Below are positions 23,838 to 31,788 of a DNA stretch of 39,721 nt, in pieces. Source of the DNA: a virus; the IMG/VR virus record IMGVR_UViG_3300020439_000022, positions 1 through 39,721 of that record, one strand, 5' to 3'. The notes beneath the pieces were generated by a model. The model was not told where the DNA came from, ran no database searches, and worked only from the letters and a program-made list of their open reading frames with translations. The translations under genes were made by a program, and so were the position numbers. Every line of letters starts with the position of its first letter. Position 1 is the first letter of the stretch.

Positions 23838-24716
23838 ATGCTTACAGATATGCCACATATAATAGTTACAGGCGGATGCGGATTTATTGGTTCGCATTTA
23901 ACACAACGATTATTGGATAATGGTTTTTCTGTTTCTGTTGTAGATGATAATCGAACAGGTGATTGGTATATAAAACATCCTAACGTAGAATATTACAAAC
24001 AAGATGTTGCAACCTTTAATCCCCACCAACCTTACGTTGAACCTCCTGTCGCTATATTCCATTTAGCAAACAGTCCGAGAGTCCGTAGAGCGTTGGAGTA
24101 TCCCACAGAAACAATAAATAACAACGTGGCAACAACTACTGCAGTATCTGATTGGGCGAGAATATTTAATTGTAAATTATTTTTCGCTACGTCTAGCAGT
24201 ACGCAGTATATGGAAGCAATAGAAAATCCTTATACTTTTAGCAAAATTGTTTGCGAAAATATATTAAATTTATATAGAAATCTGTACTCTTTAGACTTTG
24301 TTAAGATGTATTTCTACAATGTATATGGTCCCGGTGAAGCTAACTACGGTGAATATAGTACGGTTATTCGTAAATTTAAAATGGATTATTTGAAAGGAGA
24401 ACCTTTAACAATATTTGGCAAAGGCGATAAAGAAAGAGATTTTACGCATGTCGATGATGTAGTTCAAGGATTGTTACAATTATTAGCAGATCCGTCCTCA
24501 CCAGATGTTGCACATTTTGGAAGTGGAAATCCTCAAACCATAATGTCTATAGCAGAGTCTTTTGATGCTACTGTGGTACATTCATGGGACAGACCAGGTG
24601 AAGCGCAAAGAACATATTGTCAAAATCCATATGTAGATCCTACACATGATGTTCATGCTTATATAAAAGATTGGGTAAAAAGGAAACATAATGAAACCGA
24701 AGATAGTAATAGATAA
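23838..24716 (+). CDS. NAD(P)-dependent epimerase/dehydratase (extended SDR)
   Basis: 292 residues from ATG 23838 (alternatively Met5 at 23850). The Rossmann motif TGGCGFIGSH (residues 11-20) and the YxxxK catalytic pair (Tyr132, Lys136) mark an extended short-chain dehydrogenase acting on nucleotide sugars, for example as UDP-glucose 4-epimerase or dehydratase. NVYGPGE and KGDKERDFTHVDDVV are also family features. The frame extends to 23769, but that part holds the promoter. It may supply an altered sugar for surface or virion glycans. It overlaps gp33 by 26 bases. Confidence 0.88.
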   Translation: MLTDMPHIIVTGGCGFIGSHLTQRLLDNGFSVSVVDDNRTGDWYIKHPNVEYYKQDVATFNPHQPYVEPPVAIFHLANSPRVRRALEYPTETINNNVATTTAVSDWARIFNCKLFFATSSSTQYMEAIENPYTFSKIVCENILNLYRNLYSLDFVKMYFYNVYGPGEANYGEYSTVIRKFKMDYLKGEPLTIFGKGDKERDFTHVDDVVQGLLQLLADPSSPDVAHFGSGNPQTIMSIAESFDATVVHSWDRPGEAQRTYCQNPYVDPTHDVHAYIKDWVKRKHNETEDSNR

Positions 24717-24990
24717 CACAATAGAAATGACAGAAAAACAATTTTCAGACGTATTTTTAGTTACCAAAGAGTTTAATACTACAACAGAATTTTCTCAGTA
24801 CATAGAAAAAATGGCCTTTAATGCAGATACAGGATGTTTAGATATGCTAACAGATTATTGTATTAAAAAAGAAATAGAAGTTGAAAGTGTTAGTAAATTT
24901 TTAACAGCGTCTCTAAAAAACAAAATAAAACAAGAAGCTTTAGAATTAAATCTACTTAAAGAAAAGAAAAAGAATTCATTGCCGCTATGA
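24691..24990 (+). CDS. 33: gp33-like late transcription coactivator
   Basis: 99 residues. In T4, gp33 binds the flap of host RNA polymerase and links it to the sliding clamp for late promoters. The region FSQYIEKMAF...LTDYCIKKEIEVESVSKFLTAS followed by LKNKIKQEALELNLL resembles gp33 proteins of T4-like phages, and gene order (33, then 59 and 32) supports it. T4 gp33 is 112 residues. Its presence fits the many TATAAATA boxes. The partner sigma-like gp55 is not in this window. Confidence 0.7.
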   Translation: MKPKIVIDNTIEMTEKQFSDVFLVTKEFNTTTEFSQYIEKMAFNADTGCLDMLTDYCIKKEIEVESVSKFLTASLKNKIKQEALELNLLKEKKKNSLPL

Positions 24991-25685
24991 AAAAATATCT
25001 AGAAATAATTCCTGTTGGGGAATTAAAGGAAGTACCCGAACCTTTAGAGTTTAGAGAAATGAGCGCAGTTCAAGCTCAGGAAAAATTAAAAGAACAATTT
25101 GAAGGCAAACCTTATATTACATATGAACTAGCAAGACTTTTAGTTCCTTTAAGAAGATGGCCCGAATATAGTGATGAAGATTATACATTTTATGATTACG
25201 AAAGAGATTGTAAGGACTTTATTAGTTTATTGAGTGAATATATTGACACAGTGGTTGATGCATACAAAATAAAACCTATTACAGGACGTCGTGAAGATGT
25301 TTTAAAATATTATGAAAATCATGCTCAAAAAGGAATGCGTTGGATTGCATCTTACTTAGATACTTTGGTAGACATACATCCAAATATTACTATACGAAAC
25401 CAGGCATTGACAGTTATGTTAATTACAAAATTTATGCCACCTTATTTTTATTGCCCATCTAAAACTTATAAAAGCAATTGCTGGAATAGTTATAATAGCG
25501 AAGGTGTAGGAACAGATTGGTTTGTTGGAGATACATGGCAAAACATGAAAGACAGAATTGAAAAAACATTAGAAATTACATGGGATCAGGATAAAGATCC
25601 TAAAAATGTTGTAAGAAGATTATATAATGTAGCGATTATGATTGTAGATGAATATCATCAGATAAAATATCATGGAACCCTTTGA
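24987..25685 (+). CDS. Unknown protein inserted between gp33 and gp59
   Basis: 232 residues, largely helical and aromatic-rich (YSDEDYTFYDYERDCKDF, and KFMPPYFYCPSKTYKSNCW). No motif of a known enzyme is seen. It overlaps gp33 by four bases and gp59 by 14, so it is firmly within the replication/late-transcription operon. In T4, genes 33 and 59 are neighbours, so this is an extra gene. A replication or transcription accessory role is inferred from position only. Confidence 0.65.
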   Translation: MKKYLEIIPVGELKEVPEPLEFREMSAVQAQEKLKEQFEGKPYITYELARLLVPLRRWPEYSDEDYTFYDYERDCKDFISLLSEYIDTVVDAYKIKPITGRREDVLKYYENHAQKGMRWIASYLDTLVDIHPNITIRNQALTVMLITKFMPPYFYCPSKTYKSNCWNSYNSEGVGTDWFVGDTWQNMKDRIEKTLEITWDQDKDPKNVVRRLYNVAIMIVDEYHQIKYHGTL

Positions 25686-26280
25686 TGTATATAAAATATA
25701 TCTAGCTTTAAAGTTACATTTTACAACTGATAGCTACGATATAACTAAACATAAATTTGCTGCCAAAGGTAGAAAAGATACATTTTTAAAACGGAAGGAT
25801 TTAATTGTTATACGAAAACTTGCAAGAGACTTTAGTAGACAAGAAATTATTGATATGCTTGTTGCTAACTTTGTTAGTGGTGACAGGTGGGGAGGCGTAT
25901 TTGACGCCCAGGCATTTGACACTTACAAACATTGGCAATCAAAACAAGAAAAACTAGCATATCAATTTGAACAGGATCTTTATTCTATTCAGTTAAGAAT
26001 GGAAAAAGATAATATAGAAGATGCCACACAAGGTGACCATCCTCTTATATTAAAGATGTTACTAGGGAGTCAGATTACCCTAGAAACGGTTGTTATATTA
26101 AACAGAAATCTGGACTTTTGTAATGAGTATAAGGAGGACTTGGTACTATCAGACTTTGTTCGTTTGGTTGAGAAATATACACCATTTGTTTCTAAAAAGA
26201 GTACCAATCCGTTGTATGTAAAACATACAGACCTTATAAATAATATTGCAAGAAACAGAAATGTTTCTTATACAACGTAA
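25672..26280 (+). CDS. 59: gp59-like loader of replicative helicase
   Basis: 202 residues (T4 gp59 has 217). The N-terminal YLALKLHFTTDSYDITKH and the conserved basic helix region with IRKLARDF...DMLVANFVSGDRWGG match gp59, which loads the gp41 helicase onto forked DNA coated with gp32. The all-helical C-terminal half is typical. The gene lies immediately before gp32 as in T4. It would act at the replication fork with gp32 and gp41; gp41 is outside this window. Confidence 0.85.
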   Translation: MEPFDVYKIYLALKLHFTTDSYDITKHKFAAKGRKDTFLKRKDLIVIRKLARDFSRQEIIDMLVANFVSGDRWGGVFDAQAFDTYKHWQSKQEKLAYQFEQDLYSIQLRMEKDNIEDATQGDHPLILKMLLGSQITLETVVILNRNLDFCNEYKEDLVLSDFVRLVEKYTPFVSKKSTNPLYVKHTDLINNIARNRNVSYTT

Positions 26281-26286
26281 AATACG

Positions 26287-26313
26287 ATTAATACAACGCA
26301 ATACGGAGGAAAT
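26287..26313 (+). promoter_or_regulatory. Leader of gp32 with ATTAATACAACG element and strong ribosome site
   Basis: ATTAATACAACG (26287-26298) repeats the element before phoH. A second ATACAACG lies at 26270-26277, in the end of gp59. GGAGGAAAT precedes the ATG at 26314. T4 gp32 represses its own translation through its leader, so a similar control site is possible. Confidence 0.4.
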
Positions 26314-27246
26314 ATGTCGTTTAATACACTTAGTGAACTTAGGAATTCTCGCGGTAAGTTCGATAATCTAATGAAAGAAGTCGAGAAAATCTCAAATCCA
26401 CAATCCAACTTCAATCAAGATGATGGTAAAGAGTGGAAACCCACAGTAGACAAAGCAGGTAACGGTTACGCCGTTATTAGATTTTTGCCTGCTCCTAAAG
26501 GAGAGGATATGCCTTGGGTAAGAATTTGGAATCATGGGTTCCAAGGTCCTGGAGGCAAATGGTACATTGAAAACTCTCTTACAACACTCAACAAACAAGA
26601 TCCTGTTTCGGAACTAAACTCCGAACTTTGGAATTCAGGTGTTGAAGCCAATAAAGACATTGCACGTAAGCAAAAAAGACGTCTTAACTATTGGGCTAAC
26701 ATTATGGTTGTTGAGGATTCTGCTAATCCAGACAATGTAGGTAAAGTTTTTACATACAAGTTTGGTAAAAAGATCTTTGACAAAATTAAAGATGTTATGC
26801 AACCACAGTTTGAAGATGAAACTCCTGTAAATCCTTTTGATTTCTGGGAAGGTGCAAACTTTAAATTAAAAATTAGACAGGTAGAAGGTTATCGTAATTA
26901 TGATAAAAGTGAATTTGATTCACCTTCACCTATTGCATCAGAGGATGCAAAAATTGAAGAAATTTGGGGACAACAACACAGCTTGGCTGAATTGGTTGAT
27001 CCTAAGAACTTCAAAACCTATGAGGAGTTGAAAGCTAAACTAGACATGGTTTTAGGTAGCAAGAAACCAGCTCCAACTGCTGAAGCTATTAGCCAAGCAG
27101 ACAATAATATAGATGCTGAAGACGAACATTTTATGGAAAAGGTGAAAACAGTCCAAGCAGCACCTGTAGCGTCTCCTGTTACAACGGAAGATGAAGACGA
27201 AGATGATACTTTATCTTATTTCAAATCCTTAGCAGAAGACAGTTAA
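26314..27246 (+). CDS. 32: gp32-like single-stranded DNA-binding protein
   Basis: 310 residues (T4 gp32 has 301). A basic N-terminal segment (SELRNSRGKFDNLMKEVEK) for cooperativity is followed by the OB-type core (YAVIRFLPAPKGEDMPWVRIWNH ... KQKRRLNYWANIMVV) and an acidic C-terminal tail (EDEDEDDTLSYF) that recruits partners. In T4 the core holds a zinc bound by one His and three Cys; this protein contains no cysteine at all, so that zinc site is lost. It coats ssDNA in replication and recombination. A terminator follows directly. Confidence 0.9.
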   Translation: MSFNTLSELRNSRGKFDNLMKEVEKISNPQSNFNQDDGKEWKPTVDKAGNGYAVIRFLPAPKGEDMPWVRIWNHGFQGPGGKWYIENSLTTLNKQDPVSELNSELWNSGVEANKDIARKQKRRLNYWANIMVVEDSANPDNVGKVFTYKFGKKIFDKIKDVMQPQFEDETPVNPFDFWEGANFKLKIRQVEGYRNYDKSEFDSPSPIASEDAKIEEIWGQQHSLAELVDPKNFKTYEELKAKLDMVLGSKKPAPTAEAISQADNNIDAEDEHFMEKVKTVQAAPVASPVTTEDEDEDDTLSYFKSLAEDS

Positions 27247-27261
27247 ACTTCTAAAGTTTGG

Positions 27262-27299
27262 GGGGCTGGCGTTCGAAAAGTGAGCTAGCCCCTTTTTTT
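27262..27299 (+). terminator. Rho-independent terminator after gp32
   Basis: Stem GGGGCTGGC / GCTAGCCCC (nine pairs, one G-U) with a 13-base loop, then seven T residues. It lies 15 bases after the gp32 stop and four bases before a late promoter, separating the early/middle unit from the late unit. Confidence 0.9.
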
Positions 27300-27302
27300 A
27301 GA

Positions 27303-27310
27303 TATAAATA
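27303..27310 (+). promoter_or_regulatory. T4-type late promoter box (TATAAATA)
   Basis: An exact TATAAATA. By T4 spacing (box at -13 to -6) the transcript would start at 27316, which is the A of the next gene's ATG, giving a leaderless mRNA for the oxygenase. Confidence 0.75.
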
Positions 27311-27315
27311 TTTTT

Positions 27316-28086
27316 ATGTTCGATATACCAATTTATCACAAATCAAATGTTGCAATGGATTTAATTCCTAACTTGCAATCAGAAGTATTTGCTGAATATC
27401 AAAGACGTAAATTTTATTTAGATGCCAATCCTGAGATGGGCAGACATTATAGAAAACTCTCAGTATATAACGAACAAGGACAGCATGCTATTGTTACAGG
27501 TGATGATCCTATGGTTAATATTAGCAGTTTTCCTAAACTACAAAAAATTATTCATACACACGCAATAGATTATTTAAATAGTCTTAGTGATTTTCCTTTC
27601 TCAAAAATGTTAGAAAGGAATTGGCATAATTACGCCTGGTGGACTTGTTTCGACGGTGGAGATAGTTATTCATGGCATAACCACAGTCAGTTTTTTCTTA
27701 TAGCAACTTACTATGTAGAAAACGAAGAGGAACATAGCCCTATAGCATTTAGAAATCCTATAGGAAATTTATTAGAGTCTTGGTTACCAGGTAAAATGAC
27801 AGGTATAGATACAGAAGTTATTGTAAAACCTAAGACAGGAGATTTAATGATCTGGCCTGCTTGGTTAGAACACTTTGTATATAATAGAACATTGTGGGAT
27901 TTAGAAAGAAACAATGATCCTGATGCTAGATATCACAGAGGTGGAAATTTTAACAAAGCAGTAGCAGGTGTAGATACAATAAATACACCGTACGATACAA
28001 TAAGAAAGAGTATCACAATAAACTACATGAAACCAGCAGAATTGTTTGGTTACATGGTAAAATATTTAGAAGGTAAAAATGAATAG
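27316..28086 (+). CDS. 2OG-Fe(II) oxygenase (2OG-FeII_Oxy_5-like)
   Basis: 256 residues. SWHNHSQFFLIATYYVE (His121, His123), PKTGDLMIWPAWLEHFVYN (His186) and a C-terminal RKSITINY (Arg for 2-oxoglutarate) match a group of putative 2OG-Fe(II) oxygenases with an HxH-like first motif and the PxxGxLxxxPxxxxH block. These are common in marine phages. The gene is late-promoted and overlaps the lysozyme by eight bases, so it is expressed with lysis or virion genes. The N-terminal 100 residues carry no recognisable domain. The substrate is unknown. Confidence 0.75.
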   Translation: MFDIPIYHKSNVAMDLIPNLQSEVFAEYQRRKFYLDANPEMGRHYRKLSVYNEQGQHAIVTGDDPMVNISSFPKLQKIIHTHAIDYLNSLSDFPFSKMLERNWHNYAWWTCFDGGDSYSWHNHSQFFLIATYYVENEEEHSPIAFRNPIGNLLESWLPGKMTGIDTEVIVKPKTGDLMIWPAWLEHFVYNRTLWDLERNNDPDARYHRGGNFNKAVAGVDTINTPYDTIRKSITINYMKPAELFGYMVKYLEGKNE

Positions 28087-28525
28087 AGAAGCAGTATTTG
28101 AACAACTAAAAATAGACGAGGGTGTAGTGTATGAGATTTACAAAGACCACCTGGGCTACCCGACATTTGGAGTCGGACACTTGGTTACCGAATCCGATCC
28201 TGAGCAAGGACAAGAAGTCGGCACGCCAGTTTCAGAAGAGAGAGTTAAGGATTGTTTCGAGAAAGATCTGGATACAGCAATAAATGAATGTGAACTACTT
28301 TATGAAGAAGGAGTGTTTACAAATTTACCAGATGAAGTACAACAAATCCTAGTTAATATGATGTTCAACATGGGTAGAACTAGACTATCTAAATTTAAGA
28401 AAATGCACGCAGCAATACTAGAAGGTGATTGGAAAACTGCAGCAGTAGAAGGAAGAGATAGTCGTTGGTATAATCAAGTTACTAACCGTGCTGAAAGATT
28501 AATGGTAAGATTAGAAAACGTCTAA
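28079..28525 (+). CDS. T4-type lysozyme (glycoside hydrolase 24)
   Basis: 148 residues (T4 lysozyme 164). Catalytic Glu14, Asp23 and Thr29 have exactly the spacing of Glu11, Asp20 and Thr26 in T4 lysozyme, within the context DEGVVYEIYKDHLGYPTFGVGH, and the C-terminal NMMFNMGRTRLSKFKKM and SRWYNQVTNRAERL blocks are also conserved. It cleaves the MurNAc-GlcNAc bonds of peptidoglycan. No signal peptide is visible, so release by a holin, or attachment to the tail, is required. It may be the host-lysis enzyme or the tail lysozyme separated from gp5. Its stop interlocks with the convergent tape-measure gene. Confidence 0.92.
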   Translation: MNREAVFEQLKIDEGVVYEIYKDHLGYPTFGVGHLVTESDPEQGQEVGTPVSEERVKDCFEKDLDTAINECELLYEEGVFTNLPDEVQQILVNMMFNMGRTRLSKFKKMHAAILEGDWKTAAVEGRDSRWYNQVTNRAERLMVRLENV

Positions 28526-30891
28526 ACGATTTTATAATTACTTAGAACTTTTGACATATTATCATCTAGTGGGAATCTAGATGTCGCTTTCATTACAGCA
28601 GCAATAGCATCTTGTCCGCCTTGCTGAGCACCCGTAACTGCATTATTAGCAATATTAATAACTGGTTGCATTGCAGCAAAGTCTAAACCTTCTGCTAAAT
28701 CAGTCATATTACCTACTGCATCTGCTGTAGGAGATGTTTCAGCAACAGCTTGTCCTGTAACAGGATCTGTAGTCATACCAACTGTTCCTGCTGTACTGGA
28801 TTGAACTTGTTCCATTGTTGCCGCTGTATTTGCTTTTTGATCTTTTAAGTCTGTTAGGAATGCAATATCATCTTCTGATAAATCATCGCCTTCTTGTGAT
28901 AGTAGTGATGTAATATTTTTTACGGTGCCCACTTCCTTCATTTTCTCTCTATTAATTGTAGAGTTACCAAAAATAACTTTTTCAAAAGCACCATCTGATT
29001 CTAGTTTTTCAATTTCTTTTTCTGCATCGTTTGTTGTAAGAGCATCACCTGCTTCCTGACCCGCTGCTGAACCAGCAAAGTAACCCATTACACTACCACC
29101 AACACCACCAATAAAACCACCAACAGCTGCACCCGCTACTGTGCCTGCACCTGGTATAATACTACCAATAGCAGCACCCAATGCTGCTCCTCCCTTGGCA
29201 CCTGCTGCACCACCTGCTGCCGCTCCTACAAGTCCTCCTCCAAAACCAGATACATTTTCTACTCTATCAGCATCTGCGCTTTCTTCAGTATAAATGTCTC
29301 CTGTTCTTTGATCTGTGGCAGTTTCATCTCCTGCTTGTGCTCTTTCTAATAGATCTCTTTGAGCCATATCATCACTAATTCTAAAACCTGCATCTACTGC
29401 TACACCAAGAACACCTAGTCCTTTAGCTGCTCCTCGTATTACTTTTCCTGTTGCACTAGGTTTAGGTGCTGCCTTAGCGACATCGTCGACTACATCGGCA
29501 TTTTTAGTCATGTTTTGAATCATTTGTCCTTGAGGACTATTAGATGGGAAGAACTTACCACTCTTAGATTTTACTAAATCAACTCCCTTAGGTGCCTGAG
29601 CGGGACTTGTAAATCCTCCTTTAGGTACTTTAGGTCCTGATGGTCTTACGTTAGGTGTTTTAGCTCTTGGTCCCGGAGTTCTAGTTCTTGGTGTTCTAGA
29701 TCCTGGCGTTTTAGTTCTAGCTGGGCCACTTCTTGGTACCAATGGCATACCACCACCTTCGTCCATACCACCTTGCATATCTAAAAGTATATCTCTTATT
29801 TCTTCTAGAACTTCTAATTGTTTCTCTTGTACTGTTTCTGTATCTTGTCCTGTTCTACTACTTACTAACGCTTTTCTAGGATCTATTTTTTCAGGATCAC
29901 GTTTTTGAAAATCTTCTCCTTTAAAGAATTTTTCTAAAGTCTCACTAACAGATTTTTGATCTTGTTGGGCAACCGCTGTGCCAACCATACCTTGAAATTC
30001 TTTTTCGTTTGCTCTACTTTGACCACCAAAAGGATTTTTAAGTACTTCTTTAAACTTATCTATACTGTCTAATAAATTTTGGCTCTTTTGTTCTACAAAA
30101 CCTGAAACACTTAAATCGTCACCTTGTGATACACCTAATTTTTCTTTTATGTTTTGCTTAGAAAACATTCCTTGTTTTTGTGTACCTTTTTGTAAGGCTT
30201 CTAAATCTAATCCAGTATCGATACCAGTTCTTTGTTGATAGGCTGTTAGTTTTGCTAGTTCTTCTTTTGCTTCACCAGCATCTCCTGTCGCTTGTTGTTT
30301 TCTTGTGGCTTCTAAAAGTTTACTTATTCTTTTACCTAACTCGCCTTCACCTTCAGCATCCTTTAACATTGCTTGTTCTAAAACACTAGAATCTGCCTGT
30401 GCCATTAATTTTAAGTTAGTACCTGCACCACCTTTAATTTGATCGGAACCAATTTTTGTAGGCATTAAATTACCTAACACAGCTCCTATATTACGGATTC
30501 TAGGACCTGCATCATCTCCGCCACCACCAGAACCGCCACCCATTCCTACACCGGTATCTACTTTTTTATGTAAACTATCTAAACTAGCTTCTATTCTTTT
30601 ACGAGAGGATTTTGCACCTTTGTTATGTGATGCCTCAGCTCTTATTCCTTCTTCAGTTCTGTCTGCGATACCTCTTAGAACTTTATCACCTTCACGACGT
30701 TGAACTACGTCTGCAACCTGAGCAAGATTCATTACTTTATTGGTTGCAGCGTGACTTTCTATAGTCGATATTCTTTCTTTAATTTCGTCGCCAAAATTAC
30801 CTAGATCTTCTTTGGTATCTGCATGAAGTTTTTTCAGATCTTCGTTATCTGTTGCTTCATCAATAACTTTCTTTAAATCTTTCTCGTCCAT
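28522..30891 (-). CDS. Large tail protein, probable tape measure / gp29-like
   Basis: 789 residues. The N-terminal half is helical and charged (coiled-coil-like), with a glycine patch near residue 120 (GGGSGGGGDD). A Pro/Arg/Thr-rich linker lies around residues 390-430 (repeated RTPG units). A long Gly/Ala-rich hydrophobic stretch follows at about residues 550-620, able to span a membrane, then helical segments. This layout suits a tail tape measure that sits in the tube and reaches the host membrane. T4 gp29 is 590 residues and follows the hub genes; similarity is not evident by eye, so the call rests on context and composition. Confidence 0.55.
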   Translation of the reverse strand: MDEKDLKKVIDEATDNEDLKKLHADTKEDLGNFGDEIKERISTIESHAATNKVMNLAQVADVVQRREGDKVLRGIADRTEEGIRAEASHNKGAKSSRKRIEASLDSLHKKVDTGVGMGGGSGGGGDDAGPRIRNIGAVLGNLMPTKIGSDQIKGGAGTNLKLMAQADSSVLEQAMLKDAEGEGELGKRISKLLEATRKQQATGDAGEAKEELAKLTAYQQRTGIDTGLDLEALQKGTQKQGMFSKQNIKEKLGVSQGDDLSVSGFVEQKSQNLLDSIDKFKEVLKNPFGGQSRANEKEFQGMVGTAVAQQDQKSVSETLEKFFKGEDFQKRDPEKIDPRKALVSSRTGQDTETVQEKQLEVLEEIRDILLDMQGGMDEGGGMPLVPRSGPARTKTPGSRTPRTRTPGPRAKTPNVRPSGPKVPKGGFTSPAQAPKGVDLVKSKSGKFFPSNSPQGQMIQNMTKNADVVDDVAKAAPKPSATGKVIRGAAKGLGVLGVAVDAGFRISDDMAQRDLLERAQAGDETATDQRTGDIYTEESADADRVENVSGFGGGLVGAAAGGAAGAKGGAALGAAIGSIIPGAGTVAGAAVGGFIGGVGGSVMGYFAGSAAGQEAGDALTTNDAEKEIEKLESDGAFEKVIFGNSTINREKMKEVGTVKNITSLLSQEGDDLSEDDIAFLTDLKDQKANTAATMEQVQSSTAGTVGMTTDPVTGQAVAETSPTADAVGNMTDLAEGLDFAAMQPVINIANNAVTGAQQGGQDAIAAVMKATSRFPLDDNMSKVLSNYKIV

Positions 30892-30896
30892 TTATT

Positions 30897-31088
30897 TTAA
30901 ACCTGTTGCTTTGCTCTCGTTTGTGCCCTTTCGGCCTTTTTATTTAAGTGCTCTACCAAATATGTTATATAAACTTCTCTTTCCCAAGGCATCATATTCT
31001 CCAACTCTGTTAAACTATATTTGTGTTCCTGCATTAACAAGAAATTTGTTTTATAATAGTTTTCAAGATTCTCCTGAGAAAGAGTCAT
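30897..31088 (-). CDS. Small baseplate-hub accessory protein (gp51-like position)
   Basis: 63 residues, charged and helical: NYYKTNFLLMQEHKYSLTELENMMPWEREVY. It lies directly after the gp26-like gene (4-base overlap), where T4-like phages encode the hub assembly catalyst gp51; T4 gp51 is much longer, so this may be a different small chaperone read from a similar position. The tail-assembly position, before the tape-measure gene, also suits an assembly chaperone. No catalytic motif. Confidence 0.5.
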   Translation of the reverse strand: MTLSQENLENYYKTNFLLMQEHKYSLTELENMMPWEREVYITYLVEHLNKKAERAQTRAKQQV

Positions 31089-31768
31089 CCGAAAAAATGT
31101 TCTGCTCCATTAATGTTAATAGAATTCTCAGTACCACATTCAGGACATTTATAATTAACCTCATGTGACATCATTGGCATACTATCGAAATATTCTAACA
31201 TTTCATTATATGCTTTTACGGGTAGACTATCTATAAAATTTTCAATTTCTTCAGGTGTTTCGTCTTCTACTGTAATAGTTTCTTCTCCTACTGTAACAGA
31301 AGCTAAACACGCTTTAATATAATCAAATGTATTATTTGTAGAATTTAGAGTATCATTGACAGTAGGGTATTTTAATTGTAATACGATACCATCATCTAAA
31401 TCCAATCTACCTTTTTTAATTTCGCCATTTACGGCAAGCTCTTCTAGTTTCATTTCATATGGAATTTTATGTTCACAGTTTCCACAAATTAAAGTGAACT
31501 GCTGTGTACCTGTTACAGACTTTTCCTTACAACGTATGAACAAATGTTGTAAATCAAACATTGTAATTTTGCCTGCATCAACTTTTCCAAATGAACAGTT
31601 TTGTACAACCGTTTTACACGCTTGTACCATGTCTTCGAATTGTCCGCCCTCATTTGCTAACATGAGAACTTTCTCTTCCTTTACCAACCACGGCCTAAAA
31701 GTATGTCTTTCTCTTGTTGACGGTACTTCTAGTTCGAATGTTGGCGTATCAATTTTTGGTAATGCCAT
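31085..31768 (-). CDS. 26: gp26-like baseplate hub protein with zinc-type CxxC pairs
   Basis: 227 residues (T4 gp26 208). The opening LPKIDTPTFELEVPSTRERHTFRPWLVKEEK is typical of the T4 baseplate hub family in marine phages. Two CxxC pairs, CGNC near residue 89 and CPEC near residue 213, could bind zinc. Such proteins act in assembling the central hub under the tail tube. Neighbouring gp54-like and gp51-like genes support the role. A GGAGAAAATT ribosome site precedes the ATG. Confidence 0.7.
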   Translation of the reverse strand: MALPKIDTPTFELEVPSTRERHTFRPWLVKEEKVLMLANEGGQFEDMVQACKTVVQNCSFGKVDAGKITMFDLQHLFIRCKEKSVTGTQQFTLICGNCEHKIPYEMKLEELAVNGEIKKGRLDLDDGIVLQLKYPTVNDTLNSTNNTFDYIKACLASVTVGEETITVEDETPEEIENFIDSLPVKAYNEMLEYFDSMPMMSHEVNYKCPECGTENSININGAEHFFG

Positions 31769-31788
31769 AATTTTCTCCTATAATATAA

